From: Terriglobia bacterium | GTDB taxonomy: Bacteria > Acidobacteriota > Terriglobia > Acidiferrales > UBA7541 | Direction of reading: 5' to 3' | DNA: 64,000 nt | NCBI GenBank assembly: GCA_020073485.1 | Contig: JAIQFB010000010.1 | Coordinates: 236,276-300,275, forward strand | Part shown: in pieces, positions 16,495 through 25,912 of the stretch | Layout of the letters: the number at the start of each line of letters is the position of its first letter | How positions within the stretch are numbered: position 1 is the first letter of the stretch | Translations under genes and position numbers: made by a program | Notes under the pieces: generated by a model | The model's database searches: none | Told to the model about the DNA's origin: nothing | Seen by the model: the letters and a program-made list of their open reading frames with translations, nothing else

Positions 16495-17772
16495 CTATTT
16501 CCACGCGGAATAGACCGGCTTGCCCACCATGAGCGCTGGATTCGCTCCGGCCCGAGGACGGAATTTCTCGGCCCTGCCGTTATTGACCTCGGCCAGGTAC
16601 AGGTTCCCTTCCTGATCGACGCTCATTCCGTGCACGTTCCACAGAGCGCCGGGCCAATCGCCTCCGCTGCCCCATTCATACAGAAGATGCCCGTCCATAT
16701 CGAACTTGATGATCTTGGCGGTCATGCCGTCGGCGATCCAGATATAGCCGTCGGCGCCTTTGTACAGGAACTGAGGCGTGGACGGTTTTCCCGTGGTCCA
16801 CTGATCGAGGAACTTCCCGTTTTCATCGAAGATCTCGATGCGATGGTCGGAGCGGTCGGTGACGAAGACGCGGTGGCGGGGAAGGTCGAACACCACGCCG
16901 TGCACGTCGTGGAAAGTTCCCGGGCGGGTGTCGTCCGGCGGCGTCGAGGGCGTGCCCCAGGCCATCAGGTATTTGCCGTCCTTGTCGAATTTCACCACGC
17001 GCGTGTTGCCGTAGCCGTCGGTCACATACATGGTCCCATCGGGCAGCCAGTTGATGAATGTGGGCCGGTTGAAATGCTTGTCGTCCTCGCCGGGCTCATA
17101 GGGCGTCCCCAGCGTTTTCACCAGTTCTTTTCCGTCGTGCGTGAATTCGTAGACGGCGTGCCCCTGATCGTCCACCACCCAGATGTGCTTTTCCGGATCG
17201 TAGGGATTCATGGTGACGGAGTGCGGGCGCCGCAGCATCTTGTCCCACTTCGTCCAATCTTCGATCATGTTGCCATTGGCATCGACCACCACAATGCAAT
17301 GCTCCCAGCGGGCGTCCACGCCAAGCTTGCCGCTCCACACCGGATTTCCCGCGGCCGTCACCGGCCCCACCGAAGCGTTCCGCCAAGGCACCTGCGCCAC
17401 CGGAAAGGAAATGCTTGGGCCAACCGACGGATATGGAACTTCCTCGGGCCGCTTCAAGTTCGGAATTTCTCCGCGCTCGAGTATGAACACGCGATTAGGA
17501 TTTTCTGCGTAGACGCTTTCCACCGCTCCATACGTCCATTTCTCGTGCCCCGGCAGCGCCGTGATAGGCTTCGGCCAGTTCGGATCGACGTTGTAGGGCC
17601 CATCCACGTCCTGCCCCACGCGCTCGCCAGCCAGCGCAGCAGCTCCGTATCCTGGTTTGGTCTGCGCATTCACGGAAATCATTTTGCTGGTGATGATCGC
17701 GCCCGCCACAAATCCGGTCGCGATCATGGCCACCAGAACGAACGTCAGTGTGCGTCTAGTCATGAATTTCAT
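16495..17772 (-). CDS. Secreted NHL-repeat beta-propeller protein
   Basis: This 425-residue protein starts with a signal anchor (LTFVLVAMIATGFVAGAII) and has six NHL-like blades of the kind D-G-x-x-x-V-x-D-x-x-N-x-R-I-x-K-F-D: for example MYVTDGYGNTRVVKFDKDGK, VFVTDRSDHRIEIFDENGK and IWIADGMTAKIIKFDMDGH. It resembles the lyase domain of peptidyl-alpha-hydroxyglycine amidating lyase, though catalytic assignment is not justified. GTG/ATG choices: ATG 17772 and ATG 17763 are both near a GGGGG tract; the larger is used. It is probably periplasmic. Role unknown. Confidence 0.8.
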   Translation of the reverse strand: MKFMTRRTLTFVLVAMIATGFVAGAIITSKMISVNAQTKPGYGAAALAGERVGQDVDGPYNVDPNWPKPITALPGHEKWTYGAVESVYAENPNRVFILERGEIPNLKRPEEVPYPSVGPSISFPVAQVPWRNASVGPVTAAGNPVWSGKLGVDARWEHCIVVVDANGNMIEDWTKWDKMLRRPHSVTMNPYDPEKHIWVVDDQGHAVYEFTHDGKELVKTLGTPYEPGEDDKHFNRPTFINWLPDGTMYVTDGYGNTRVVKFDKDGKYLMAWGTPSTPPDDTRPGTFHDVHGVVFDLPRHRVFVTDRSDHRIEIFDENGKFLDQWTTGKPSTPQFLYKGADGYIWIADGMTAKIIKFDMDGHLLYEWGSGGDWPGALWNVHGMSVDQEGNLYLAEVNNGRAEKFRPRAGANPALMVGKPVYSAWK

Positions 17773-17922
17773 CCCCCGAAAGAAATATCCCTCGAAATCC
17801 GAATTGATGAATTTCCGGAAGGTACTATACACCCGGCTGTGGGCATAGGTCCTGCGGTGACACACTCGGCGGGCGCCGGTTTCGATGATTTCATTTGTAA
17901 GGAGACACACTTATGAGTTGGA

Positions 17923-18432
17923 TCACCAACCAAGAATCCAAAATATGGCTCTGGCTATGATGCTGGCTGCAATAAGAGCAAGAAAGACGACAAACATTGC
18001 ATTATCAATCCACAAGGTGGCAGAAACGAATCTTGACCCATTCCCCGCTCGGCCTTTAGCATGGGCAAAACTTTCGGTTTTATTCTCGCGATGAAGCACA
18101 GGACGATTTCGTCGAAAATCAGAATTATCTCCCCTCTGACGCATTACACGCCGCAATTCGCCAACATAAATCTTGTCACGCAGCCAATCCCAGGTGAATA
18201 CATAGGGGAGGAGTACTGCCGCTAGAATCAAGATAAAGTGGTTCTCGTTCCAGCGATGCTTCTCGCGATACCAGATCAAGAATCCAACGCCGGCAACAAA
18301 TCCCAGAGTGTGAAATGACGAAGCCGCAATGGAAATAAGTGGCCATGTTCCCGTTTCTTGCTTGAAATGTCTCCATTGTCCTACCGTGGCTGCCCAGTCT
18401 CTCAGAGTTGTTGCTGTCGTATAAAGGCTCAT
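17923..18432 (-). CDS. Hypothetical membrane protein
   Basis: This frame of about 169 residues has three or four hydrophobic segments: SIAASSFHTLGFVAGVGFLIW, HFILILAAVLLPYVFTW and, at the C-terminus, AMFVVFLALIAASIIARAIFWIL, with a basic cytoplasmic loop in between (RRVMRQRGDNSDFRRNR). No family is recognised. ATG 18432 (MSLYTTATTLRDW) is chosen as the start because upstream codons look non-coding; no strong ribosome site is present. Its AT content is higher than that of most neighbours, which may reflect transfer. Confidence 0.5.
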   Translation of the reverse strand: MSLYTTATTLRDWAATVGQWRHFKQETGTWPLISIAASSFHTLGFVAGVGFLIWYREKHRWNENHFILILAAVLLPYVFTWDWLRDKIYVGELRRVMRQRGDNSDFRRNRPVLHRENKTESFAHAKGRAGNGSRFVSATLWIDNAMFVVFLALIAASIIARAIFWILGW

Positions 18433-18590
18433 TTGGAGTTTCGCGGCATGGCGATGGCGGCTTTGAGATTCTGTGGCTTGGCTCGCCTGCGGAACGAATA
18501 ATACCACCGTCCTGACGTTGACTCGATGCGGTTGCGACCGTCTTAGTTTGGAGGAACTTGTAGTACACTCTCTCCGAATTGAAAATAATT

Positions 18591-20348
18591 ATGGGGAATA
18601 GTCCTCTCATCCAGCCCGCACTTGGCAACGAAATTCAGAAAGAAAGTCCGTCCGGCAAGTGGTACTTCGTCCTATCTCTCTCTTTGTTGGGGTGCTATTT
18701 AAACGCGGCCGTCTACGGGTTTCAATACCCGGCGGGCGCGGACTACAACTTATTCCTGCCCCTGGCCAACTGGTTGCGCGACCCCTCGTTGTATCCTGGC
18801 GACGCACTTCGAGATGCTTTTCCGCACGTCCAGACGTTCTACTGGCCCGTTGTGGCCATGCTTTCCAAGCACTTCAGCACGGAGCACATCCTGTTTGGAT
18901 TTTTTCTCATCACGAAGCTCATTTTCTTTGGAGCCGTGGGCCTGTTGGTGGCTGGCCGCGTGCGCAGCCGCGCGCTGGGCGCTTGCATGGTGGCGGCCAT
19001 CGCGCTTTCCGGGATGCTGAACGATCAGACGCCGATTGGCGGCACTATCATCCTGGACGAGGTCTCGGAACACGCCGCGCTCGGGCTGGCGCTTGCGCTT
19101 CTCGCCGGCGTACTACTGGTGGAGCGCAGATGGCGAAGCGCGGCCATCCTAGCGGGACTCATTGTCTATGTTGACGCGCTTCATTTTGTCCATTTGATCC
19201 CCGCCCTGGCGTTGTTTGTCCTGGTCGACTGGCGAAAACAAAAGCGCCAAATTATTTCAGCCTTTCTGCTAGGCGCCGGAGTCTTCCTGCCGTGGTTCCT
19301 TCATTTTCATCGGTCGTTTCTGGAAAACTATCCGGCAGGTTACATTTCCGATCTATTGATCCACTATCCTCTGCACATCACGCTGCGATGGACTCCCATT
19401 TCCCAAGTACTGGAAGCGGCGCTGATCCTGTTCGCGGCTGCAGGCATGTGTTTCCTGGCGAGGCGGGGTGGATTGAAAATAGAAAACAGGCTGGAACTCG
19501 TTGCCGTGTCCTACCTGATGGTCACGGTCGTGGGAATTCTTGCCGGATGGTTCTGGCTCACGCCCGGCATCGCAAGGATCATGCTGCCGCGCGCCGATTC
19601 CCTTCTGATTCCGTATGCATTTCTGCTGATCCAAATGTACGGAGCAAGCCTGCTGGAGTCTCAGATCGCGCGCAAACCCGCGATTGCATGCCTGCTCGCG
19701 TTTACTTCCATTTCGCTGCCCCTCTGCAATTACCTGACGGTTCTCCTATTTCCCGCCATGTTGGTTTGGCTGGGCGCCGGGGAACGGCTGGAACGCTTCC
19801 TCCCGGCTGTTCTCGGCCGATTCTGGAAATCCATTCATGATATCCATCTCTCCCGGGCAGCGGTTGCATCGTGCGCGCTCGGAATTCTTGCCAGCTTTTT
19901 CGTTTTGATTTCCTCGGCGGATCAGCTGTGGGATTTTCAGATTCCTCCCACTCCGGAAGAGACAGCTTGCTACGACGCGCAGATCTGGGCGCGAGACCAC
20001 ACCCCGCGCGAAGCTGCCTTCCTGGTCCCGCCGGAGGGCTGCGGTTTCCGCATTCTTTCGCAGCGCTCCAGTTGGGGCGAGTGGTCCGATGGCAACGCCA
20101 TGTATTTTGATCCCGCTTTCGCGAATACGTTTCTGAAACGAGTAGCGGTTCTCGATCAAGCGCCGGTTCCTGAAGGCACCGCCATCATCGATTCTCTGAC
20201 GGAGAAATACAAAAATGAACCGTGGGATCGCATTCGAGCGGTGGCGAGCGAAAATAAGCTCGACTATATCGTCCAATTCAGGAGCACGCAGTATCCCGCG
20301 GAACCCGCTTACTCGAACGCGACCTTTGCCATCTATAGGGCACGTTGA
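18591..20348 (+). CDS. Polytopic membrane protein, GT-C-like (possibly DUF6798)
   Basis: This protein of 585 residues has about twelve membrane helices and a soluble C-terminal part of about 120 residues ending in IVQFRSTQYPAEP. The early motif FQYPAGADYNLFLPLANWL with a following DP and the overall layout (many helices, then a small periplasmic domain) recall GT-C glycosyltransferases and the DUF6798 family. Those act on polyprenyl-linked sugars, but the catalytic Asp pair is not plain here, so function is unproven. ATG 18591 is taken as start; TTG 18579 would add four residues. It converges with the cdh gene. Confidence 0.6.
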   Translation: MGNSPLIQPALGNEIQKESPSGKWYFVLSLSLLGCYLNAAVYGFQYPAGADYNLFLPLANWLRDPSLYPGDALRDAFPHVQTFYWPVVAMLSKHFSTEHILFGFFLITKLIFFGAVGLLVAGRVRSRALGACMVAAIALSGMLNDQTPIGGTIILDEVSEHAALGLALALLAGVLLVERRWRSAAILAGLIVYVDALHFVHLIPALALFVLVDWRKQKRQIISAFLLGAGVFLPWFLHFHRSFLENYPAGYISDLLIHYPLHITLRWTPISQVLEAALILFAAAGMCFLARRGGLKIENRLELVAVSYLMVTVVGILAGWFWLTPGIARIMLPRADSLLIPYAFLLIQMYGASLLESQIARKPAIACLLAFTSISLPLCNYLTVLLFPAMLVWLGAGERLERFLPAVLGRFWKSIHDIHLSRAAVASCALGILASFFVLISSADQLWDFQIPPTPEETACYDAQIWARDHTPREAAFLVPPEGCGFRILSQRSSWGEWSDGNAMYFDPAFANTFLKRVAVLDQAPVPEGTAIIDSLTEKYKNEPWDRIRAVASENKLDYIVQFRSTQYPAEPAYSNATFAIYRAR

Positions 20349-20392
20349 TATCTGCCGATGGAAGTTTCCTCACCTGTATGGGTTCTCAGCTG

Positions 20393-21271
20393 TTAATCGG
20401 TTCCGGGGCGTATCCCGCCGCCGTGTTGCTCATTTTCCTTCGCAGCCATGCGGCAGTCGTGGTCCAGCAATTCCTCCCCAAACGCCAGATCGCCGCTTCC
20501 CTTATTGACCTGGTCGGAGAGAAGGACAAATCCCATGGTTCCATCACTGCGTGTCAATCCGACAACCACCAGCGTGCGGTTGCCCATGTCTCGCGCCGCA
20601 GCAGGCACTTTCTCGGCCAGAAGGCGGAAAGGATTGTAGGCGCTCAGGTCCTCGCCCGGTAGCCACTCGGCTATGTAGTAGTGCCCCAGAAGCGGGACAT
20701 TGAACAACGCCCACTCCACCCCTATTTTCCGCTCATTCTTATGCAGCGCCTCCAGGGCGCCGGCACGAACGCAGGAGAAGTGAATGTGCAGTTGATCCTG
20801 CGAACGGCTCACGGCCGAGTTGACGGCCAGGCCGATGCCATCCCGCGGAAGCGTCTGGTGCAGCGCATCGCTGATGAATGTTCGAGCCTCCCAGGCGTCG
20901 GCGAAATAGTTCGCCGCGTTTGGATTGCGAACGACGGGGCTCTCGATGCCGGAGATTCGCATCGTGGGAATCAGCAGAAATTGCGTGCCGCCTCTGGGAT
21001 CCTGCAGGATCGCGAACCCGTTTTCGATTCCGCCATCCAGATCCACTTGCAGGCAGGGTTTCGGGTCGTGAAACTCGGACTGCCCCGGGACGCACAGATT
21101 GTGGACCACCTCCCACAATGTGTTCGGCGGCAGATCTCTTTGCGCTGCGCCGGCAGGGAACCACAAGAAAGCGGCACACGCGCCAATTATAGCCACAACC
21201 GCCACACACAAAATCAGGATACGGCCGCAAAACCTACTTCGTCCTGTGACGCGCGCGTGCACGGAGTTCAT
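20393..21271 (-). CDS. cdh: CDP-diacylglycerol pyrophosphatase
   Basis: This 292-residue protein has an N-terminal membrane anchor (ILILCVAVVAIIGACAAFLW) and the Cdh family core. The HIT-like catalytic motif appears as NSAVSRSQDQLHIHFSC, and the downstream YNPFRLLAE and HDCR endings also fit. Cdh hydrolyses CDP-diacylglycerol to phosphatidate and CMP on the outer face of the inner membrane in enterobacteria. The C-terminal LDHDC region agrees with the E. coli enzyme. The gene is isolated, convergent with the polytopic membrane protein gene. Finding it outside Proteobacteria is unusual but homologues exist. Confidence 0.85.
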   Translation of the reverse strand: MNSVHARVTGRSRFCGRILILCVAVVAIIGACAAFLWFPAGAAQRDLPPNTLWEVVHNLCVPGQSEFHDPKPCLQVDLDGGIENGFAILQDPRGGTQFLLIPTMRISGIESPVVRNPNAANYFADAWEARTFISDALHQTLPRDGIGLAVNSAVSRSQDQLHIHFSCVRAGALEALHKNERKIGVEWALFNVPLLGHYYIAEWLPGEDLSAYNPFRLLAEKVPAAARDMGNRTLVVVGLTRSDGTMGFVLLSDQVNKGSGDLAFGEELLDHDCRMAAKENEQHGGGIRPGTD

Positions 21272-21342
21272 CTCAAAACTACTTTCTTAAGGATCGCAAA
21301 CGCGGACAAGGAAAAGTTCAATGCCGATTGTGCGGCATAGAT

Positions 21343-22707
21343 TCACTTTGCCGTTGGCGCGGGCTCACCTTTACCCGTGTAGCGCAGGACGTACAAGCCC
21401 CACTGTTTGTCGGTGATGAAGATGTTGCCGCGCGTATCGACCAGAACGTCCTCGGTCTGGTTGACGAGCTTGGTCTTGGGCATGACGCCGATGCGCTTGG
21501 TGGGTTGCGGCGGGATGAACCAGCCCACTTCCCGCGGCATCCGCGGATCTTCAATATTGAAGATGCGCAGACCGGCGTTGAAGTACGTGAGGTAGATCAG
21601 GTCACCCTGCTTTTCAACGTCGGGCAGGTGATACTCCAGGTTCGTGTTGTGCGGGCCGAAGCGGCCGCCTTTGTCGCAGAAATTCTTGTAGGGCGCGTCT
21701 TTGGGCGGCACTGGCAAGGGAAACATCGACATCAAGCGCGGGTGCGCGGGATTTTTGATGTCAATCATGGCGACGTGATCGAGCGGGTCGGTATCGCAGT
21801 TCTCAGCGCTGGTCTCCGAGTGCGAGAACAGCAGCGGCTTGCCGGGAATTTTCAAGACGTCATGCACGCCTTGTTGGCCGGCGAGAAGGAACGGCGGACT
21901 CATATCCAGGCGGCCGATTTGCTTCGGATGCGAGATGTCGCTGATGTCCAGAAGGATAATCGCGGGGCCATAACCCAGATACGCGATGTCGCCATCGATG
22001 TAAGCTGGACCGTGATATCCGGGATTGGTGGGCGAGGGGCTGCTGTTATCCACGATGGGCGGCTCGCCGACTTTTTGTCCCGGAAGCCACCAGCGCGAAG
22101 CCTCCTTCGGATTTTTCGGATCGCTGATGTCCAGGAACACCAGGATATTGCCCCGGTAGCCGGGCATATTCGCCGACACGTTGACGTACTTGCCGCCGGG
22201 ATATCCAATGCGGTGCGTGCCCAGGCCGCCCGTTTTCCAGCGGGAGAGCTCCACCGGATTAACCGGATCGCTGATGTCCCAGACGATCAGGCCCTCGTCA
22301 AAGGGCTTGCTGGCATCGCCGCCCCAGCTGGGATAGAGCTGCTCCATCGCCGTGACCATGATGTTGTCGTGCAACTCCATCTGAATGGTAAAGGTGTTGT
22401 CCGGACCGGGAATGTGCTTGACGACTTTGGGATTGGCGGCGTCGGTAACGTCGACAATCGTCCATCCGCGTTCCCACAGGTGGGACATATAGAGGTACCA
22501 TTTGTCACCCGCGCGCTTGATCGCCAGCTTGAATGCCCCGTGGCCGTTCAAATCGCTGTAGCCGATCGGTTTCATGTTGCTGGCTTCCCAGCCGGCGGGA
22601 ATTTTGTCGGCGGACGCGCGGCGAGAAAAAGGAAGCGTGAACAGCGCCATCAGGATGGCTGCGCCGAAAATTACCCGCCAATGCGATGTTGCGGACGCAC
22701 GATTCAT
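21343..22707 (-). CDS. LVIVD-repeat secreted beta-propeller protein
   Basis: This 454-residue protein has a signal peptide (VIFGAAILMALFTLPFSRRASA) and repeated LVIVD-type blades: IVDVTDAANPKVVKHI, IVWDISDPVNPVELSRW, LVFLDISDPKNPKEASRW, ILLDISDISHPKQIGRL, MIDIKNPAHPRLM and IFNIEDPRMPREVGW. LVIVD proteins are extracytoplasmic, function mostly unknown. ATG 22707 follows AGGGG. The cytochrome c gene ends 163 bp upstream on the same strand, so the two may share a transcript and act together in the periplasm. A paralogue lies at 52375-53976. Confidence 0.85.
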   Translation of the reverse strand: MNRASATSHWRVIFGAAILMALFTLPFSRRASADKIPAGWEASNMKPIGYSDLNGHGAFKLAIKRAGDKWYLYMSHLWERGWTIVDVTDAANPKVVKHIPGPDNTFTIQMELHDNIMVTAMEQLYPSWGGDASKPFDEGLIVWDISDPVNPVELSRWKTGGLGTHRIGYPGGKYVNVSANMPGYRGNILVFLDISDPKNPKEASRWWLPGQKVGEPPIVDNSSPSPTNPGYHGPAYIDGDIAYLGYGPAIILLDISDISHPKQIGRLDMSPPFLLAGQQGVHDVLKIPGKPLLFSHSETSAENCDTDPLDHVAMIDIKNPAHPRLMSMFPLPVPPKDAPYKNFCDKGGRFGPHNTNLEYHLPDVEKQGDLIYLTYFNAGLRIFNIEDPRMPREVGWFIPPQPTKRIGVMPKTKLVNQTEDVLVDTRGNIFITDKQWGLYVLRYTGKGEPAPTAK

Positions 22708-22869
22708 CTGTGATCCCCTCATGTGGATTAAGAACATTGAAAATAATCACGCTTATCGAACCCTTAGCCGCTGCATTTCATCATACTACCGAAGAACATT
22801 GCCGGGATCGGAAAGCCTGGATGTGGCGGCATCCGCATCGAGAGCAGACGACCGCACGAAATGCCCTTT

Positions 22870-23304
22870 CTATTTTGCCTGGCGTGACTTGATATAGTTG
22901 GTCAGGTTGGCAATTCGCAAATCGACTTGCTTCTTGTCGAGCCCGTGCATCTCCCTGAAATCCATGCCCCAGGTTGGCATCTGGGCGGGCCCGTGCGCGG
23001 GCAGCGTCACGCCATTCCGCAGCACGTCGGCAACATAAGCGCCGGGAAATTTTCCGTTGTGACGCTGGGCTAATTTGGTCAGGTCCGGAGGCACCCGGTA
23101 GGGCGCGGGGGCAGGGCCGACTCCCTTCAAATCGTTTCCGTGGCAGACCGCACAATGTTTTATGTACAGTTCCGCGCCGGAGGGGGATTCTGCGCGCGCC
23201 GCCGGAGCTTTCCCGGTCTGGTCTTGTTGCGCGGCGTGCAGGCCGATAAACAATCCGAGCACCAAGCTCACTGCGAAGGCATTGCAAATGGCTCGCGTAA
23301 GCAT
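22870..23304 (-). CDS. Secreted monohaem cytochrome c
   Basis: This 144-residue protein has a signal peptide (AICNAFAVSLVLGLFIGLHA) and one haem c motif, CAVCH at residues 51-55. The axial Met is likely in AQMPTWGMDF. The fold type fits class I cytochromes c that pass electrons in the periplasm. The start ATG 23304 is preceded by GGAGG with a seven-base spacer; upstream in-frame codons up to 23442 are probably not translated. It lies directly upstream of the LVIVD gene on the same strand. Confidence 0.88.
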   Translation of the reverse strand: MLTRAICNAFAVSLVLGLFIGLHAAQQDQTGKAPAARAESPSGAELYIKHCAVCHGNDLKGVGPAPAPYRVPPDLTKLAQRHNGKFPGAYVADVLRNGVTLPAHGPAQMPTWGMDFREMHGLDKKQVDLRIANLTNYIKSRQAK

Positions 23305-23736
23305 GTAGGGCCTCCACAGGAAATCATTGTTGCTGGTCATCTTAGGCGGCCGTACGTCCCGACATATTGGGAAACCAATGGCGGCTTCAATAGTGTGGCT
23401 GGACTCGCAAAGTATACACTCGATCGCGTCCGGCAGTATCACGCGCGAAATTCAAGTCAACCCGCGTGAAAATTCGCGGGGGCACTCGCGAGAGAATGAC
23501 CCGCAATTTGCGGGCGGGTTCCGCGCGTTCCACCGCCCCCAGCGGTTGCGTGTTTGCAGTTGGGGCAGGCAACAAAAGTGGCGGCCCCTCGCGCCAACCG
23601 GAAGCTGATGTCAGAAGTTCCGCCTTGTTCTTGGAGAGTTGATTCTATATACTCCGAGCCAGTCCTCGCAGTTCCAAAATGCAGTTCCCACTGTCGGAGG
23701 TGGGTTTTGCGCCATTCTGCACTCTCAGGTGCGGGT
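23305..23736. other. Intergenic region between divergent genes
   Basis: This 432-bp stretch separates the cytochrome c gene and the glycosyltransferase gene. A frame continuous with the glycosyltransferase is open back to 23554, but its codons look unlike the family N-terminus. An imperfect inverted repeat, ccgcgtgaaaattcgcggg (23461-23479), lies near the cytochrome side. Both promoters should be here. Confidence 0.35.
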
Positions 23737-24618
23737 ATGCCCGCGCCAAAACAGTGGTATTGCTCCGCGCCCGCGACAACCCCTGTTCGCGTCACCGTGG
23801 TTATTCCAACTCTGAATGAAGCTGCCCGGATTCGCGCGGCTGTGGATGCCCTTCATTGGGCCGACGAAGTCATAGTTACCGATGGAGGCTCCACGGACCA
23901 TACGCGAGGACTTGCCAGCGAAGCGGGGGCCAGGGTAATCGACGCCCGCGGAGGAACCATCGCCTCGCAGCGAAATGCAGGAATCGCGGCGGCTCGCAAC
24001 CTCTGGATTCTCGCGCTGGATGCGGACGAGCGCGTCCCAGACCAACTTCGGGACGAAATTGCCGCGGTCGTGGACGCTCCGCGCCACCAGGCCTATCGCA
24101 TCCGCTTTCGCAACTTCTTTCTTGGCCGTGAAATTCGACATGGCCGCTGGGGAAACGAATTCCATGTGCGCCTCTTCCAGTCCGACCGTCGATTCCAGCA
24201 GCGCAACGTCCACGAAACTCTGGAGGCGGTGAGCGACCTCGGTTCGTTGCGCAGCCCCCTCGAACACAGCCCGTACCGCGACCTCAGTCATCAGATTGAA
24301 AAGATGGCCCGCTACGCCCGCTGGGGCGGCGAGGACCTTGCTGTTCGCGGGCGGCGAGCCAGCGGCGCGGACTTGACCTTCCGCCCTGCCTGGCGTTTCC
24401 TGCGCGAATACATTGTGTACAGCGGATGGAAGGACGGCCGCGCGGGTCTCCTGCTAGCGTTGCTGAGCGCGTGCTCGGCGCTGCTAAAGTACGCGCACCT
24501 GCAAGCGATCGAGTGGGAATCAACGGCCCAAGCGGTTCCGGTTGAGCAGTGCCTCCCGGTTCCGCCTGCCCTTAAGGAACCGCCGCGCGAAGCGTTGCCA
24601 ATTCTATCGGATTTCTGA
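23737..24618 (+). CDS. Glycosyltransferase family 2 (WaaE/KdtX-like)
   Basis: This 293-residue GT-A enzyme opens its catalytic domain with VTVVIPTLNEAARIRAAVD, followed by DGGSTDHT near residue 50 and the nucleotide/metal motif ALDADERVP near residue 97. The FFLGREIRHGRWGNEFHVRLF and NVHETLE segments match KdtX/WaaE-like transferases that decorate the lipopolysaccharide inner core. A hydrophobic C-terminal part suggests membrane association. ATG 23737 with AGGTG upstream gives the family N-terminus. The adjoining polysaccharide deacetylase supports a role in surface glycan synthesis. Confidence 0.85.
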   Translation: MPAPKQWYCSAPATTPVRVTVVIPTLNEAARIRAAVDALHWADEVIVTDGGSTDHTRGLASEAGARVIDARGGTIASQRNAGIAAARNLWILALDADERVPDQLRDEIAAVVDAPRHQAYRIRFRNFFLGREIRHGRWGNEFHVRLFQSDRRFQQRNVHETLEAVSDLGSLRSPLEHSPYRDLSHQIEKMARYARWGGEDLAVRGRRASGADLTFRPAWRFLREYIVYSGWKDGRAGLLLALLSACSALLKYAHLQAIEWESTAQAVPVEQCLPVPPALKEPPREALPILSDF

Positions 24619-24631
24619 GCGCCAAACCTCC

Positions 24632-25351
24632 TTGCTGACCTTCCCCATTCTGACGTACCACAAGGTGCAGGCCATTCCGCCCGCGCCGGGCTACTTGTGC
24701 AACTACGTCCTCCCCGCCCAGTTTGAACGGCAAATGGCGGCACTCGAAGCCTGGGGATATACGTCCATCACGCTGGAACAATGGGTTGAGATCCGCGCCG
24801 GACGCCAGAAATCTCCGAAGCGCCCGATCGCGATTACCTTCGACGACGGCTATCGTTCGATTTACGAAAATGCCTGGCCCGTGTTGCGCCGCCATGGCAT
24901 GACGGCGACCGTTTTCCTGGTCGCCGGCAGCATCGGAGAAACCAATCACTGGGTCAAGGATGAGGCGCAAGAACAACTCCTGAATCAAGCCGAGATTGCG
25001 GAGATGTCCGCCGATGGCATCTGCTTCGGCTCGCACACTTTCACCCACCGGCCGCTGACCGCTTTGCCTCAGACGGAAGTCTTATATGAACTCATGCGCT
25101 CGCGCACGGACCTGGAAACCCTCCTCGGCCAGCCCGTCACCTCGCTCGCTTACCCGTACAACAAGCATAATCGTGGGGTGCGTGCCATCGCCCGGCGCGC
25201 CGGGTACCGCTCCGCTGTGTTAGGGCGCGGCAGGCTCAACGCTCGCTGGACCAACCCGCAAGCGCTGATGCGCATCGCGGTGGACACCCGGACGACGATC
25301 GAGGAATTTGAAAACCGCCTCTGTCACCCACGGTTCGCCACCGGCCTCTAG
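24632..25351 (+). CDS. Polysaccharide deacetylase (NodB homology)
   Basis: This 239-residue protein carries the NodB motifs: ITFDDGYRSIYENAWPVL (motif 1, Asp pair near residue 71) and FGSHTFTHRPL (motif 2, metal histidines near residues 134 and 138). The start (FPILTYHKV) is typical of the soluble carbohydrate esterase 4 family that removes N-acetyl or O-acetyl groups from glycans. The start codon is uncertain: TTG 24632 gives the family N-terminus, whereas TTG 24542 would overlap the glycosyltransferase gene by 77 bp. No signal peptide is visible, so a cytoplasmic or membrane-face role is possible. Confidence 0.85.
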   Translation: MLTFPILTYHKVQAIPPAPGYLCNYVLPAQFERQMAALEAWGYTSITLEQWVEIRAGRQKSPKRPIAITFDDGYRSIYENAWPVLRRHGMTATVFLVAGSIGETNHWVKDEAQEQLLNQAEIAEMSADGICFGSHTFTHRPLTALPQTEVLYELMRSRTDLETLLGQPVTSLAYPYNKHNRGVRAIARRAGYRSAVLGRGRLNARWTNPQALMRIAVDTRTTIEEFENRLCHPRFATGL

Positions 25352-25376
25352 AACTCCATGGGAATGCAACGCGCGA

Positions 25377-25697
25377 TCATGTGACCCCGGCTCGCCAAAT
25401 ATCCCGGGAAAGGAAAACAGCCACACCCCACCTGCCTTCTTTCAACTTGTCGACTCGCACGATAGTGCCCTGTTCTTCACGATTCTTCGGGTCGTTCGTG
25501 GGAAAGTCCCGCGTCACAAGAACCATCATGCCCGGAACGTAATGGCTCAACGAAGTCGCGAAATAGAATCCATCCCACGAAACATTCAGTGTGGTGCGAA
25601 TCTCTTCGGCGTATTGCGATTCGGCGGGCCGGATGCGGACGGTCTGCGATTGATTGATCCGTGCTGAAATGCGGCGATCTTCGGGCGGCCCTTTCAT
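25377..25697 (-). CDS. PilZ domain protein
   Basis: This 106-residue protein is a single PilZ domain. It has the N-terminal RxxxR c-di-GMP motif (RRISAR) and the N-x-S-x-x-G motif (NVSWDGFYF) about 30 residues later. PilZ proteins bind c-di-GMP and change activity of partners such as glycan synthases or motility systems. ATG 25697 is preceded by GGAGGG at a slightly long distance. It is one of three PilZ proteins in 8 kb and is convergent with the glycosyltransferase/deacetylase pair. Confidence 0.85.
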   Translation of the reverse strand: MKGPPEDRRISARINQSQTVRIRPAESQYAEEIRTTLNVSWDGFYFATSLSHYVPGMMVLVTRDFPTNDPKNREEQGTIVRVDKLKEGRWGVAVFLSRDIWRAGVT

Positions 25698-25912
25698 CGT
25701 CGCTGTACCCTCCGAAAGTAAGCCCAGTCAATCATTTGCTGGAACATGGGAATTGGGCCGGCCCGCCTGACGGCGTAACTCCATATTTATCAGCCTGCCA
25801 GAGCAGTACTAGACACCGGGTACCCAAAATAATGACTCCTGCGAGCCATTGTCCCAAACTGATCCAAAAGCGAACATCGGGTCAGCAAGGTGCGTCACTT
25901 AGGAGGACCACT

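Noticed and set aside
16411..17916. 501-codon forward frame opposite the NHL gene
   Set aside because: Shadow of the NHL-repeat gene; no recognised motif.
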